Counted from the stretch's first letter, positions 45,900 to 54,590 are shown. The stretch: DNA of 64,000 bases from SZAS-103 sp038226665 (GCA_038226665.1 JBBRQI010000008.1:40855-104854); one strand, 5' to 3'. The notes: generated from the letters alone by a model not told the origin. A program made the numbers and translations.

Positions 45900-46543
45900 G
45901 CGCGATTCGCCATCTCACCCGCAACGTCATCGCTTCGGCCGTGTTGCTGCTGCCATTGATCGGCTGCAGCAGCCTGCTGCCGAAGTCGGAACCGCAGCAG
46001 ATCATCACCTCGCAGGCGCATGTCGATCCCGATCCGGCGTGGCCGCAAGTCGGCTGGCAACTGACCGTCGCGCGACCGAGCACGAGTGACATGCTCGACA
46101 CGCGACGCCTGGTCGTGATTCCATCGCCCGGGCGGATCGAGGTGTACAAGGGCGTGTCGTGGGACGACACCGTGCCCGATATCATGCAGGACGCGGTCGT
46201 ACAGGCCTTCGAGGACTCCGGGAAAATCCTCGCGGTCGGCCACCAGACCACCGGGTTGCGCACCGACTACATGCTGCTGCTCGAATTGCGCGACGATCAG
46301 GCCGTGTATCGCACGGCGTCGGCGCCGCCCGAAGTCACCCTGGTCGTCAACGCGAAGTTGATCGACTATTCGACGAGCCGCGCGATCGCAAGCCACACCT
46401 TCCGCGAAACCGTGCCCGCATCCGGCACGGCCGTGCCTGCGGTTGCCCGTGCATTCGACGACGCGTTGGGCGCATTCGTGCACGAGCTGGTCGGCTGGAC
46501 GTTGAGCAACGGCCAGCAGGCGAAGGCCGCATCGAAGCACTGA
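45896..46543 (+). CDS. ABC-type transport auxiliary lipoprotein (PqiC/DUF330-like)
   Basis: Outer-membrane lipoprotein of 215 residues. The lipobox LLLPLIGC at about residues 17-24 directs lipidation. The body has the ABC_trans_aux pattern: QLTVARPSTSDMLDTRRLVV, a conserved DTVPDIMQDAVVQAFEDSGK helix and a late LVVNAKLIDYSTSRAIASHTF strand pair. It is likely the outer-membrane receptor for the MCE transporter encoded just upstream. MlaA and MlaC equivalents are absent from the operon. Confidence 0.88.
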   Translation: MSAIRHLTRNVIASAVLLLPLIGCSSLLPKSEPQQIITSQAHVDPDPAWPQVGWQLTVARPSTSDMLDTRRLVVIPSPGRIEVYKGVSWDDTVPDIMQDAVVQAFEDSGKILAVGHQTTGLRTDYMLLLELRDDQAVYRTASAPPEVTLVVNAKLIDYSTSRAIASHTFRETVPASGTAVPAVARAFDDALGAFVHELVGWTLSNGQQAKAASKH

Positions 46544-46570
46544 AGGGAATCTGCAGCGCCGGGCGAACGA

Positions 46571-47170
46571 TCAACGCATCGGCATCGCGACGATCTTGCG
46601 GAACGTCAGGTTGATCCGCGCTCCGATAACGCGTGCGGTTTTCGGCAATGCATGGCGGTAATGCGACTGCGTATCGCCGCCCATCAACAACAGGCTGCCG
46701 TGCGCGAGCGCGATATCGAGCCGGCGCATTGGATCGTCGCGATGACGGATCACGAAGCGCCGCGTCGTACCGAGACTGAGCGACGCGATCAAGGGCTGCG
46801 CGCCGAGTTCGGGCTCATCGTCGGCGTGCCAGCCCATGCTGTCGTTGCCGCTGCGATACAGGTTTGCGAGCACCCCATTGAAATCCGTAGCGCATTCGCC
46901 ATGCAGGCGTTCACGCACTGGACGCAACGCAACTGGCCACGGTCGCGGCTCGAAGCGCGTGCGCGAATACGTGTAGATCGCATCGGTGTCGCCGATCCAG
47001 CACGACAAACGCGGCGACTCCACTTCGCGACCGAACAGGCGAAGCCGATGGCGTTCCCATGCAATGCCATCGCGCAACGCATCGAACAACGCATCCGCCT
47101 CGGCGCGCGCAAGCCATTGCGGCACATAGCGCACGTCGGCATCCGGCAAGTCGAATGTCTGCGGGATCAT
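46571..47170 (-). CDS. alkB: AlkB-family 2-oxoglutarate/Fe(II) dioxygenase
   Basis: Oxidative DNA/RNA dealkylase of 199 residues from ATG 47170 (MIPQTFDLPDADVRYV). The dioxygenase core has NLYRSGNDSMGWHADDEPEL with the HxD metal ligands, a distal His in THYRHALPK-type context (SHYRHALPKTARVIGARINL) and the Arg of INLTFR for 2-oxoglutarate. This resembles ALKBH2/3-like bacterial proteins more than E. coli AlkB, which is induced with Ada. It lies 15 bases after the amidase stop and is probably co-transcribed. Confidence 0.9.
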   Translation of the reverse strand: MIPQTFDLPDADVRYVPQWLARAEADALFDALRDGIAWERHRLRLFGREVESPRLSCWIGDTDAIYTYSRTRFEPRPWPVALRPVRERLHGECATDFNGVLANLYRSGNDSMGWHADDEPELGAQPLIASLSLGTTRRFVIRHRDDPMRRLDIALAHGSLLLMGGDTQSHYRHALPKTARVIGARINLTFRKIVAMPMR

Positions 47171-47185
47171 CCAGCGTGCGCGCAA

Positions 47186-48553
47186 TCAGTCCTGCGGGGA
47201 ATCGATCATCGCGCGGAGGATCTCGCCAAGCTCAAGCAGGCGCAGATCGCTGCCCGGCGCGCCGACCAGTTGCAGGCCTAGACCGTCCGGCAGCGGCAGG
47301 CTCAGCGCCGGACAACCGGCGAGGCTCGCAAGCGCAGTGAAGTCGGCGAGGTTCGCTGGTTCGTCCACGCCGAATGCAGGCGGCGGCGATGGCGCCGTCG
47401 GCAGCAACAAGACGTCGAAGCGCTCGAGCAAGCGACGCACCTGCACGACGTGCGCGTCGAGCAATCGATCGGCGCGCGCGTAATCCACGGCCGACTTGCG
47501 TTTGGCGTAGTCGAGCATTTTCCACAACCGATCCGATCCGCACGCAAGTTCATCGTGGTGCGCAGCGATGATCTCGGCCTCCATCAGCAACAGCGCGGCG
47601 CGACGGGCGTTGGCGATCTCCAGCGGTGCAAGTGCAAGAGCAACCGGTCGCGTCTCGCCGAACGCCTGTTTGCAGCGTTCCATTGCCGACGCAAAGCCCG
47701 CGATCACGTCGGCGTCCGCGCCAAGAACGTCGAGATCGCAGACAACGCCCGCGCGCAGCGAACCCGGCGCCCAATCCGGCGGCGCGAGCGGCACGCGGCG
47801 CTTGCGCGAATTCGGATCGGCCGGGTCGTGGCCCGCGAGCAACGGCAGGATCAACGCCGCATCTTCTACCGCGCGCACCAGCAAGCCCACTGCATCGGCG
47901 CGTCGCAACGCGGGCGCGAGGCCGCGACACGACAGTTCGCCGAAGGTCGGCTTGAACCCCACCAAGCCGCAGAATGCGGCGGGAACGCGCACCGAACCCA
48001 TCGTGTCCGTCCCCAGCGCCGCGATCGCGTGGCCTGCCGCAATCGCTGCAGCCGAACCCGCCGACGATCCGCCGGATGCCTTGCCCGGATGCGCGGGATT
48101 ACCGACATCGCCGAAGGCCGCGTTGCGACCGAGCATGCCGAGCGCCGCTTCGTCGAGATTGGTCTTGCCGAGCAATACCGCGCCAGCGCCGCGCAATCGA
48201 TCCACGACATGCGCGTCGCGCAATGCGTGCACGGCTTCGCGGCCGCCGATGCCGATGCTGGTCGGCATGCCGGCGACATCGATGTTGTCCTTGATCGCGA
48301 GCGGCACGCCGTCGAGCCGACCCAGCGGCTTCCCATTCGCGCGCCGCGCATCGGATGCACGCGCAGCATCGAGCGCACCGTTGGTATCCACGAAAGTCCA
48401 TGCGTGCAATTGCGGATTGTCGCGCGCGATCGCCGCAAGGCAGCTGCGCGTCAGCGCTTCGCTGCTGCAACGGCCCATTGCCAGCGCTTGCAACACGCAA
48501 GTCAGCGGCGCGAGTCGCAGCTTGTCTGGCAATGCCTCGTCGATGCCGGCCAT
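47186..48553 (-). CDS. Amidase-signature family hydrolase (GatA-like)
   Basis: Amidase of 455 residues from ATG 48553 (MAGIDEALPDKLRL), with AGGGAG six bases upstream. The Ser-cisSer-Lys triad is visible: Lys in VPLAIKDNID, cis-Ser in GGSSAGSAAA, nucleophile Ser in TMGSVRVPAAFCGLVGFKPT (Met replaces the more common Gly before the Gly-Ser). No gatB or gatC is adjacent, so a free amidase or hydrolase is more likely than the tRNA amidotransferase subunit. Substrate unknown. Confidence 0.88.
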   Translation of the reverse strand: MAGIDEALPDKLRLAPLTCVLQALAMGRCSSEALTRSCLAAIARDNPQLHAWTFVDTNGALDAARASDARRANGKPLGRLDGVPLAIKDNIDVAGMPTSIGIGGREAVHALRDAHVVDRLRGAGAVLLGKTNLDEAALGMLGRNAAFGDVGNPAHPGKASGGSSAGSAAAIAAGHAIAALGTDTMGSVRVPAAFCGLVGFKPTFGELSCRGLAPALRRADAVGLLVRAVEDAALILPLLAGHDPADPNSRKRRVPLAPPDWAPGSLRAGVVCDLDVLGADADVIAGFASAMERCKQAFGETRPVALALAPLEIANARRAALLLMEAEIIAAHHDELACGSDRLWKMLDYAKRKSAVDYARADRLLDAHVVQVRRLLERFDVLLLPTAPSPPPAFGVDEPANLADFTALASLAGCPALSLPLPDGLGLQLVGAPGSDLRLLELGEILRAMIDSPQD

Positions 48554-48741
48554 CCACCACTCCCTTGATGATGCGCCCAAGCGAAGTGCCATGATCGCAG
48601 AAACCTGCGCATTTGCGACCTGCATGGTCGAAAACCGCTCCTGCGTTTCGGCATTCCTGCCATCCATGGTGGTCAGATGCAGGAAGTGCGGCAAAGGCGT
48701 CTGGTGCCCCTGCGGCCCGCCGAACGCAATGTGCCCGAACA

Positions 48742-48758
48742 AAGTCCAGAATGGACTT
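48742..48758. promoter_or_regulatory. Inverted repeat upstream of the ETF-ubiquinone oxidoreductase gene
   Basis: Perfect 7-bp arms AAGTCCA and TGGACTT with a GAA centre, 48 bases before the coding start, in the gap between the divergent amidase and etfD genes. It has the size of a dimeric repressor site. The regulator is not identifiable; a short leader hairpin is the alternative. Confidence 0.4.
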
Positions 48759-48806
48759 GTCCGTACCTTACCCAAATAATTCCATGCATTGCAGCAGGAG
48801 AACCCG

Positions 48807-50420
48807 ATGAGCGATGCCGACCAGACCCCGCGCGACGTGATGGAGTACGACGTGGTCGCCGTAGGCGCCGGCCCGGCTGGCCTCGCGTTCGCGATCCGCC
48901 TCAAGCAACTGAAGCCCGAGCTGTCGGTGTGCGTGATCGAGAAGGCTTCAACTGTCGGCGCGCAAATCCTGTCCGGTGCGGTGATCGAACCGCAGCCGCT
49001 CGACGAATTGCTGCCGGGCTGGCGCGACAATCCGCCGCCGATCTGCGTGCCGGCGACGAAAGACGAATTCTGGATGCTGTCTAAAACCGGCCGTCGCAAA
49101 TTGCCGACGCCACCGCAGATGCACAACCATGGCAACTTCATCGTCTCGCTCGGCGCGATGTGTGCGTGGCTCGCGCCGCAGGCAGAGGCACTGGGTGTGG
49201 AGATCTATCCAGGCTTCGCCGCCGCGGAAACCTTGTTCGACGACAGCGGAGCGGTCTGCGGCGTGCGCATCGGCGACATGGGCGTCGCGCGCGATGGCTT
49301 GCACAAGCTTGGCTACACGCAAGGCATCGACATCCACGCGAAGTTGACTGTGTTGGCCGAAGGTGCACGCGGCAGCCTCACCAAGCAACTCATCAAGAAA
49401 TTTTCACTGGACGCGAACTGCGATCCGCAAAGTTATTCGATCGGCATCAAGGAACTCTGGCAGGTGCGCGCGGGCGTCGCCGAGCCGGGCAAGATCGTGC
49501 ACACGCTCGGCTGGCCGATGGACTCGAAAACCTACGGCGGCAGCTTCCTGTACCACCTCGACAAGGACCGCATCGCGCTGGGCTTCGTCGCCGGCCTCGA
49601 CTACCACGACCCGATGTTCCAGCCGTACGAAGCCTTCCAGCAATGGAAGAACCATCCGTCGGTGAAACCCTTGCTCGAAGAAGGCACGATCCTCAGCGCA
49701 GGCGCGCGCGCGATCGTCACAGGCGGTTACCAGGCGCTACCGAAAACCGAAATGCCCGGCGCGCTGCTGATCGGCGACACCGCCGGCCTGCTCAACGTGC
49801 CGAAGATCAAGGGGGTGCACCAGGCATTGCGCTCTGGAATGCTCGCTGCCGAACACGCCGCGCAATCGCTGCAGTCGAATGGCTTCGATGCGAAGCTTCG
49901 CGCATCGCCTGCGATGGCGGAGTTGAAAAAAGTCCGCAACATCAAGGGCGGATTCAAACGCGGCCTGTGGTTCGGCATGGCGAATGCCGCGCTGGAAACT
50001 GTGCTTGGCGGACACACGCCGTGGACGCTCAAGGGCAAGCCCGACTGGCCATCGCTCGATCGCGTCGGCCAGCACGAAGAACCGAAGCAGGATTACGTCG
50101 CGCGCACTCTGCCTCCGCGCGACCGCCTCGCCGGCGTGTACTTCGCCGCAACCGAACACGACGAAGACCAGCCGATCCACCTGCACGTCCTCGATACCAA
50201 TATCTGCATCACGAAGTGCGCCGAGGAATACGGCAATCCGTGCCAGCGTTTCTGCCCGGCGTCAGTTTACGAGATCGTCGACGATGCCAACGGCAAGCGC
50301 CTGCAGATTAATGCTGCAAACTGCGTGCACTGCAAGACCTGCGACATCAAGGACCCGTACCAGATCATCAACTGGGTGACGCCGGAGGGTGGTAGCGGGC
50401 CGAATTATCAGAATTTGTGA
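48807..50420 (+). CDS. etfD: Electron transfer flavoprotein-ubiquinone oxidoreductase
   Basis: Membrane-associated FAD and 4Fe-4S enzyme passing electrons from ETF to ubiquinone during fatty-acid and amino-acid oxidation. ATG 48807 follows CAGGAG. The 537-residue product has the FAD fold VAVGAGPAGLAFAIRL near residue 12, GDTAGLLNVPKIKGVHQALR in the middle, and the cluster cysteines near the C-terminus (CITKCAEEYG, then NCVHCKTCDIKDPYQ). ETF alpha and beta are encoded about 4-6 kb downstream on the same strand. Confidence 0.96.
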   Translation: MSDADQTPRDVMEYDVVAVGAGPAGLAFAIRLKQLKPELSVCVIEKASTVGAQILSGAVIEPQPLDELLPGWRDNPPPICVPATKDEFWMLSKTGRRKLPTPPQMHNHGNFIVSLGAMCAWLAPQAEALGVEIYPGFAAAETLFDDSGAVCGVRIGDMGVARDGLHKLGYTQGIDIHAKLTVLAEGARGSLTKQLIKKFSLDANCDPQSYSIGIKELWQVRAGVAEPGKIVHTLGWPMDSKTYGGSFLYHLDKDRIALGFVAGLDYHDPMFQPYEAFQQWKNHPSVKPLLEEGTILSAGARAIVTGGYQALPKTEMPGALLIGDTAGLLNVPKIKGVHQALRSGMLAAEHAAQSLQSNGFDAKLRASPAMAELKKVRNIKGGFKRGLWFGMANAALETVLGGHTPWTLKGKPDWPSLDRVGQHEEPKQDYVARTLPPRDRLAGVYFAATEHDEDQPIHLHVLDTNICITKCAEEYGNPCQRFCPASVYEIVDDANGKRLQINAANCVHCKTCDIKDPYQIINWVTPEGGSGPNYQNL

Positions 50421-51076
50421 TGGGGGATTCGGATTCCCGCATTCGCTGGAAGCGCGTCGTGCGCCTCGCGGCGCTTCTGACACTTTGCGCCGCAATGACA
50501 TTCTTCGGAGTACTGATGTTCACCGGTGCAAGGTGGGATCATTGGGCACAGGCAGAACAATTCCGCTCGGACTCCGAGAAGGCAGCGCGGGACAGCCGGT
50601 TTGAACTCGATAATATGATCGCTCTCGTGAACCACGAGGGTTATCCAACGAGCAGCTTGTATGAGCAGTGCATCCCTCGATCAACGGACACGATACAAGT
50701 CATCGTCATGCCGGGCATGTCCCTGACCTACGGCATGCGGATCGCTGAATTGCGCCGCAACAGGCTGACCTACGCCGACCAGCACTTCGACCGATCCCGC
50801 GCTTCAGCAACTGCGCATCCCGGCTTCGTTTCGATTAGCTCGCTCGTTGCTCCCGATACCTTGCAGAAGATTTGGTCGAACGCAGATGGGCTTATCGCTA
50901 CCACGTCGCCCGGAAGCACGTATTCCCCAGATGTCACCGATGCCTCCGAAGATGTCATCGAAATTTGCAGGGATGGCCGATACAGCTATTTCGCGCGCTA
51001 TATGGGAACGGAAGATCCCAGCAACGACGCAATCTTCCGATTCGAAGAACTCCTGCTGAGCCAGGCTTCCAAGTAG
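50420..51076 (+). CDS. Hypothetical membrane-anchored protein coupled to etfD
   Basis: Not recognised. The ATG at 50420 shares bases with the etfD TGA (TGATG), suggesting translational coupling. The 218-residue product has one N-terminal hydrophobic segment (about 15-36, VVRLAALLTLCAAMTFFGVLM) and a soluble remainder, probably periplasmic, with two cysteines (EQCIPRS, IEICRDG). Base composition is less GC-rich than in etfD, with more A/T-ending codons, which may indicate a recent arrival. A palindromic repeat follows directly after the stop. Confidence 0.75.
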   Translation: MGDSDSRIRWKRVVRLAALLTLCAAMTFFGVLMFTGARWDHWAQAEQFRSDSEKAARDSRFELDNMIALVNHEGYPTSSLYEQCIPRSTDTIQVIVMPGMSLTYGMRIAELRRNRLTYADQHFDRSRASATAHPGFVSISSLVAPDTLQKIWSNADGLIATTSPGSTYSPDVTDASEDVIEICRDGRYSYFARYMGTEDPSNDAIFRFEELLLSQASK

Positions 51077-51100
51077 GCGGATTCGCGAAGCGTAATCCGC
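51077..51100. repeat. Palindromic intergenic element
   Basis: GCGGATT (51077-51083) and AATCCGC (51094-51100) are perfect arms; the inner CGC-GAA-GCG extends the hairpin to ten pairs with one bulged T. It begins right after the stop of the hypothetical gene. The core resembles the widespread GCGGATTxxGC...GTAATCCGC palindromes found dispersed in many proteobacteria (from memory). It could also act as a transcription attenuator. Confidence 0.7.
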
Positions 51101-51444
51101 TTACTGCTTCTGCTTATGCTCTTGGCTCTTGCGCCGTAAAGCGAGCCGAGCACCGGAGGCGAAAGCCGGAGCAAGGCCCGTCGCTGAGCGCATGGATGCG
51201 CGAGTTCGGGCCGGCCCGCTTTGGCTGAGGAGCACAGCGTACCGATGCAGCTTCATCGCATCGGCGACGTCGGCGCATATGGTTTGACTCCGGGCATCCT
51301 GCCCTTCGCCCTTCGGGCCAGCTTCGCTGTTCGCACCGCTCCTGCGGTGCAGTGGTTCCTTTTGCCGAAACAAAAGGGACTCGCGCGCGCAGCGCGTGAA
51401 AGCTTTGGCTTTCCTAGCAGACCGCAAGCCCACCCTCATCCCAA
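51101..51444. other. Gene-free spacer, probable dispersed repeat sequence
   Basis: About 340 bases between two palindromes, with no convincing gene on either strand. Short local inverted repeats (for example CGCTCCTGCGGTGCAG around 51340 and CGCGCGCAGCGCG around 51385) give it a repeat-like look. Its general make-up resembles intergenic repeats common in Xanthomonadales genomes, an impression that needs a self-search of the genome. Confidence 0.5.
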
Positions 51445-51468
51445 CCTTCTCCCGCAAGCGGGAGAAGG
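51445..51468. repeat. REP-like palindrome before the ATP-grasp gene
   Basis: Perfect 11-bp arms CCTTCTCCCGC (51445-51455) and GCGGGAGAAGG (51458-51468) around an AA centre, preceded by CCCTCATCCCAA. This composition is typical of REP-type dispersed elements in Xanthomonadales and pseudomonads. It lies 32 bases before the ATP-grasp start and could also form a hairpin in the transcript. Confidence 0.8.
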
Positions 51469-51500
51469 GGCAACCGCACCGCATGTGCGAAACTCCTGCC

Positions 51501-52427
51501 ATGCCCCGCATCGCCCTAGTCACCGCCATCGCCGCCCACGCGCTCGATGACGACCTGCCACCGCTGCTCGCCGCATTGCATGCAGCCCGAGTGCATGCCG
51601 ACATTCGCGCGTGGGACGACGCCACCGTCTCCTGGTCGAGCTACGACATCGTGCTGCTGCGGTCGCCGTGGGATTACACGATGCGGCTCGACGAATTCCT
51701 CGCATGGTGCGAACGCATTTCGAACACTACGACCTTGCTCAATCCGCTTGCAGTGGTGCTCTGGAACACCGACAAGCGCTATCTCGCGCAACTCGAATCG
51801 ATCGGCATTCCGATCGTGCCGACCGAATTCCTCGTGCCCGGCGACCATGCGGCGAAGCTGATCGCCGAATGCGTCGCGACGTACCCGGATGCCATCGACT
51901 TCGTGATCAAGCCGACCGTCGGCGGCGGTTCGCGCGATGCGCGCCGGCATCCGCGTGGGGCGCACGACGCGATTGGCGAGCACGCGCGCAGGCTGCTCGA
52001 TGCCGGCAAGGGTGTGTTGATGCAACCGTATCTCCCGTCGGTCGACACGACCGGCGAAACCGCACTGGTGTATTTCGATGGGGTTTACAGCCACGCGATC
52101 CGCAAGGGCGCGCTGCTGCATCCGAATGAAGACGCGACGCGCGCCTTGTTCGCGACCGAACACATCCAGTCGCGCACGCCCGATGCGGACGAACGCGCAT
52201 TGGCCGACAGCATCATCGCTGCGCTTCCGTCGTTCGTCGATACCGACTATCCGCTGGCCTACGCGCGCGTCGATCTGATCCGCGCCGCCGATGGCTCGCC
52301 CTGCGTGCTCGAACTCGAACTGACCGAACCATCGGTCTTCCTGGCCACCGATGCCGACGCCGGTGCCCGCTTTGCAGGCGTGCTGCGAACACGATTGGCG
52401 GCGGCAACAGTCGTCGTGCCGGATTGA
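51501..52427 (+). CDS. ATP-grasp domain protein (glutathione synthetase-like)
   Basis: A 308-residue enzyme from ATG 51501 (MPRIALVTAIAAHALDDD). The N-terminal Rossmann-like domain (about 1-105, with DDLPPLLAALHA and VLLRSPWDYT) precedes the ATP-grasp fold: NTDKRYLAQLESIGIPIVPT, FVIKPTVGGGSRDA (ATP-binding strand and glycine loop), and late metal-binding YARVDLIR...LELELTEPS. It belongs to the group that includes DcsG/RimK-like ligases joining a carboxylate to an amine or thiol. Substrates cannot be read. It is followed after 50 bases by the WbsX-RgpF fusion gene. Confidence 0.8.
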   Translation: MPRIALVTAIAAHALDDDLPPLLAALHAARVHADIRAWDDATVSWSSYDIVLLRSPWDYTMRLDEFLAWCERISNTTTLLNPLAVVLWNTDKRYLAQLESIGIPIVPTEFLVPGDHAAKLIAECVATYPDAIDFVIKPTVGGGSRDARRHPRGAHDAIGEHARRLLDAGKGVLMQPYLPSVDTTGETALVYFDGVYSHAIRKGALLHPNEDATRALFATEHIQSRTPDADERALADSIIAALPSFVDTDYPLAYARVDLIRAADGSPCVLELELTEPSVFLATDADAGARFAGVLRTRLAAATVVVPD

Positions 52428-52477
52428 CCATCGGCGTGGCAACCGCGATGCTCCGGCATCCTCAGCGATAAACCGCC

Positions 52478-54535
52478 ATGCCGGTCCGCGATTTCGTCAA
52501 GCGCTGTCTGTTCAACGTATTGCGCACCGGCTTCCGGATCACGCCGATGCCTGCCGCGACGCGTGACCGCCTGCGCCAGCAATTCCTCGACCAGCACGCC
52601 TACCTGCTGCCGCAGGGGCCGAGCGGGCAATTGGGCGATGCCTCGCAGGTTGAGCGCCGTGCCCGTACCCGTGCTGCCGGGCGTGCGATCGGCTACATGA
52701 CCCGGCGCGACGGCACCTTGCCGTCGCCATTGCCTGCCACAGTGGTGGCGTTCTACCTGCCGCAGTTCCATCCCATTCCGGAAAACGATGCCTGGTGGGG
52801 CGACGGTTTCACCGAATGGCACAACGTGACACGCGCGTTGCCGCAGTTTGAAGGCCATGCGCAACCCCGACTGCCGGGCGCCCTGGGCTTCTACGATTTG
52901 CGCGCGCGCGAAACGATGCATCGGCAAATGCAGTTGGCGCGCGAATACGGCATCGGCGCGTTCTGCAGTTACATGTACTGGTTCGCTGGCAAGACGTTGC
53001 TGGAAGCTCCGCTGCAACAATGGCTGGCCGACCCAACGCTCGATCTGCCGCTATGCCTGTGCTGGGCCAACGAGAACTGGTCGCGACGCTGGGACGGCCG
53101 CGCCGATGACATCCTGATCGACCAGCAACACAGTCCCGCAGATGACATCGCTTTCATCGAACATGTCTCGCGTTATCTCGTCGACCCGCGCTATCTGCGC
53201 GTGGATGGCAAACCATTGCTGCTGGTTTACCGTCCCGGCCTGTTACCGGACGCGAAGGCGACCGCGGCGCGCTGGCGCGCATGGTGCCGAGCGAACGATG
53301 TCGGCGAAATCAAGCTCGTCTACGTGCAAAGTTTCGACCGCGTCGATCCGCGAAAAATCGGCTTCGATGCCGCCGTCGAATTTCCACCGAACAACACCAC
53401 GCCCGCACCGATCACCGCGCGCCAGCACCTGCTCAATCCGGGCTATCGCGGCGACGTGCACGACTGGCGCGAGATGGCGCGGCAATCGATGGCGCAAGCC
53501 GACCCCGAGTACCCGCGCTACCCCGGCGTCAACCCGGCCTGGGACAACGAGCCGCGACGCAGTGGCAATGGTCGCGTCTTCATCCATGCATCGCCGCGCG
53601 GGTATCGCGATTGGCTGCGCCATGCCATCAGCGCCTCGCAAAGACGTTTTCCGACGCAGCCACTGGTCTTCGTCAACGCCTGGAACGAATGGGCCGAAGG
53701 CGCGGTGCTGGAACCCGACACGAGGCTTGGCCATGCGTGGCTCGAAGCCAACCGCGCAGCGTTGCAACCTGCTCCGGTCGCGGATCCACGCCCCTGTGCA
53801 GTGATCCATATCTGGTATCCGGAACTGCTGGATGAACTGGTTTTTGCATTACGCGCCAGCGGCATCGAGTGGCGCATCGTGATCACCACCGCCAACGAAC
53901 GCGAACAGCAGGTGCGCGCGCGAGCGGCGCAGCTCGGTCTTGATGCCGAGATCGATGTATTCGAGAACCGCGGCCGCGACATCCTGCCGTTCCTGCACGT
54001 CGCCAACCGCCTGCTCGATGAGGGCGTGGCCACCGTGCTGAAACTGCATGGCAAGCGCTCCACGCATCGCCAGGATGGCGAGAACTGGCGCCGCGAGTTG
54101 CTCGCCAAACTGCTTGCACCCGAACGCGCACAACGTATCGTCGCCGCCTTCCGCGACGGCACGCTGGGCCTGGTGCATGCCGAGGGCCATCTGCAACCAT
54201 TGGACTACTATTGGGGCGCAAACCGGGCGAATGTTGACTATCTGGCGCGCCGACTCGGCATCCCTGCGCCGCGCCCCGAGCACGACAGTTTCATTGCCGG
54301 CAGCATGTTCTGGGCGCGCCCGGAAGCACTGCGTGTTCTGTTGGACGCCCATCTCGAGGTAGCAGATTTCGAGTCCGAGGCTGGCCAACTCGATGGGACG
54401 ATGGCCCATGCAATCGAACGCGTCTTCGGCTTGGTCGCCAGCGCCGATGGCTTCCGCACAGCCAGCGCCGCCGACGTGGCCGGCCAGCCCGAAACTGTGG
54501 CTGGGGCTTATCCATACGCACGCCGCAGCGGCTGA
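52478..54535 (+). CDS. WbsX (GH99-like) and RgpF-like fusion protein for surface glycan synthesis
   Basis: A 685-residue protein with two parts. Residues about 85-420 match the WbsX/GH99-like domain of O-antigen loci: AFYLPQFHPIPENDAWWGDG then FTEWHNV, YMYWFAGKTLLEAPL, CWANENWSRRWDG, and FVNAWNEWAEGAVLEPD. Residues about 430-670 resemble RgpF of rhamnan assembly: FENRGRDILPFLHVANRLL, LKLHGKRSTH and FIAGSMFWARPEAL. There is no signal peptide, so cytoplasmic action on a lipid-linked glycan is likely. The catalytic status of WbsX domains is unsettled. It stands upstream of etfB, apart from other glycan genes, and probably forms a unit with the ATP-grasp gene. Confidence 0.85.
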   Translation: MPVRDFVKRCLFNVLRTGFRITPMPAATRDRLRQQFLDQHAYLLPQGPSGQLGDASQVERRARTRAAGRAIGYMTRRDGTLPSPLPATVVAFYLPQFHPIPENDAWWGDGFTEWHNVTRALPQFEGHAQPRLPGALGFYDLRARETMHRQMQLAREYGIGAFCSYMYWFAGKTLLEAPLQQWLADPTLDLPLCLCWANENWSRRWDGRADDILIDQQHSPADDIAFIEHVSRYLVDPRYLRVDGKPLLLVYRPGLLPDAKATAARWRAWCRANDVGEIKLVYVQSFDRVDPRKIGFDAAVEFPPNNTTPAPITARQHLLNPGYRGDVHDWREMARQSMAQADPEYPRYPGVNPAWDNEPRRSGNGRVFIHASPRGYRDWLRHAISASQRRFPTQPLVFVNAWNEWAEGAVLEPDTRLGHAWLEANRAALQPAPVADPRPCAVIHIWYPELLDELVFALRASGIEWRIVITTANEREQQVRARAAQLGLDAEIDVFENRGRDILPFLHVANRLLDEGVATVLKLHGKRSTHRQDGENWRRELLAKLLAPERAQRIVAAFRDGTLGLVHAEGHLQPLDYYWGANRANVDYLARRLGIPAPRPEHDSFIAGSMFWARPEALRVLLDAHLEVADFESEAGQLDGTMAHAIERVFGLVASADGFRTASAADVAGQPETVAGAYPYARRSG

Positions 54536-54584
54536 GGCCAGAAAACTATGGCGTCTTCGCTTCATGCGAATGTTTGTTGCCGGG

Positions 54585-54590
54585 TAGAAT
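54585..54590 (+). promoter_or_regulatory. Putative -10 box of the etfB promoter
   Basis: TAGAAT lies 45 bases before the etfB start in the 99-bp gap after the WbsX-RgpF gene. The -35 region (TTCATG, 18 bp upstream) is poor. If real, etfBA is transcribed separately from the glycan gene. Confidence 0.45.

Noticed and set aside
47186..49141. Longer amidase beginning upstream of 48553
   Set aside because: The extension runs through the divergent promoter region and antisense to etfD. The ribosome site and the amidase fold both support the start at 48553.
51101..51625. Minus-strand frame in the repeat region (174 codons)
   Set aside because: It overlaps palindromes and the ATP-grasp start and has a low-complexity Arg/Ala/Ser product; most likely read-through of repeat sequence.
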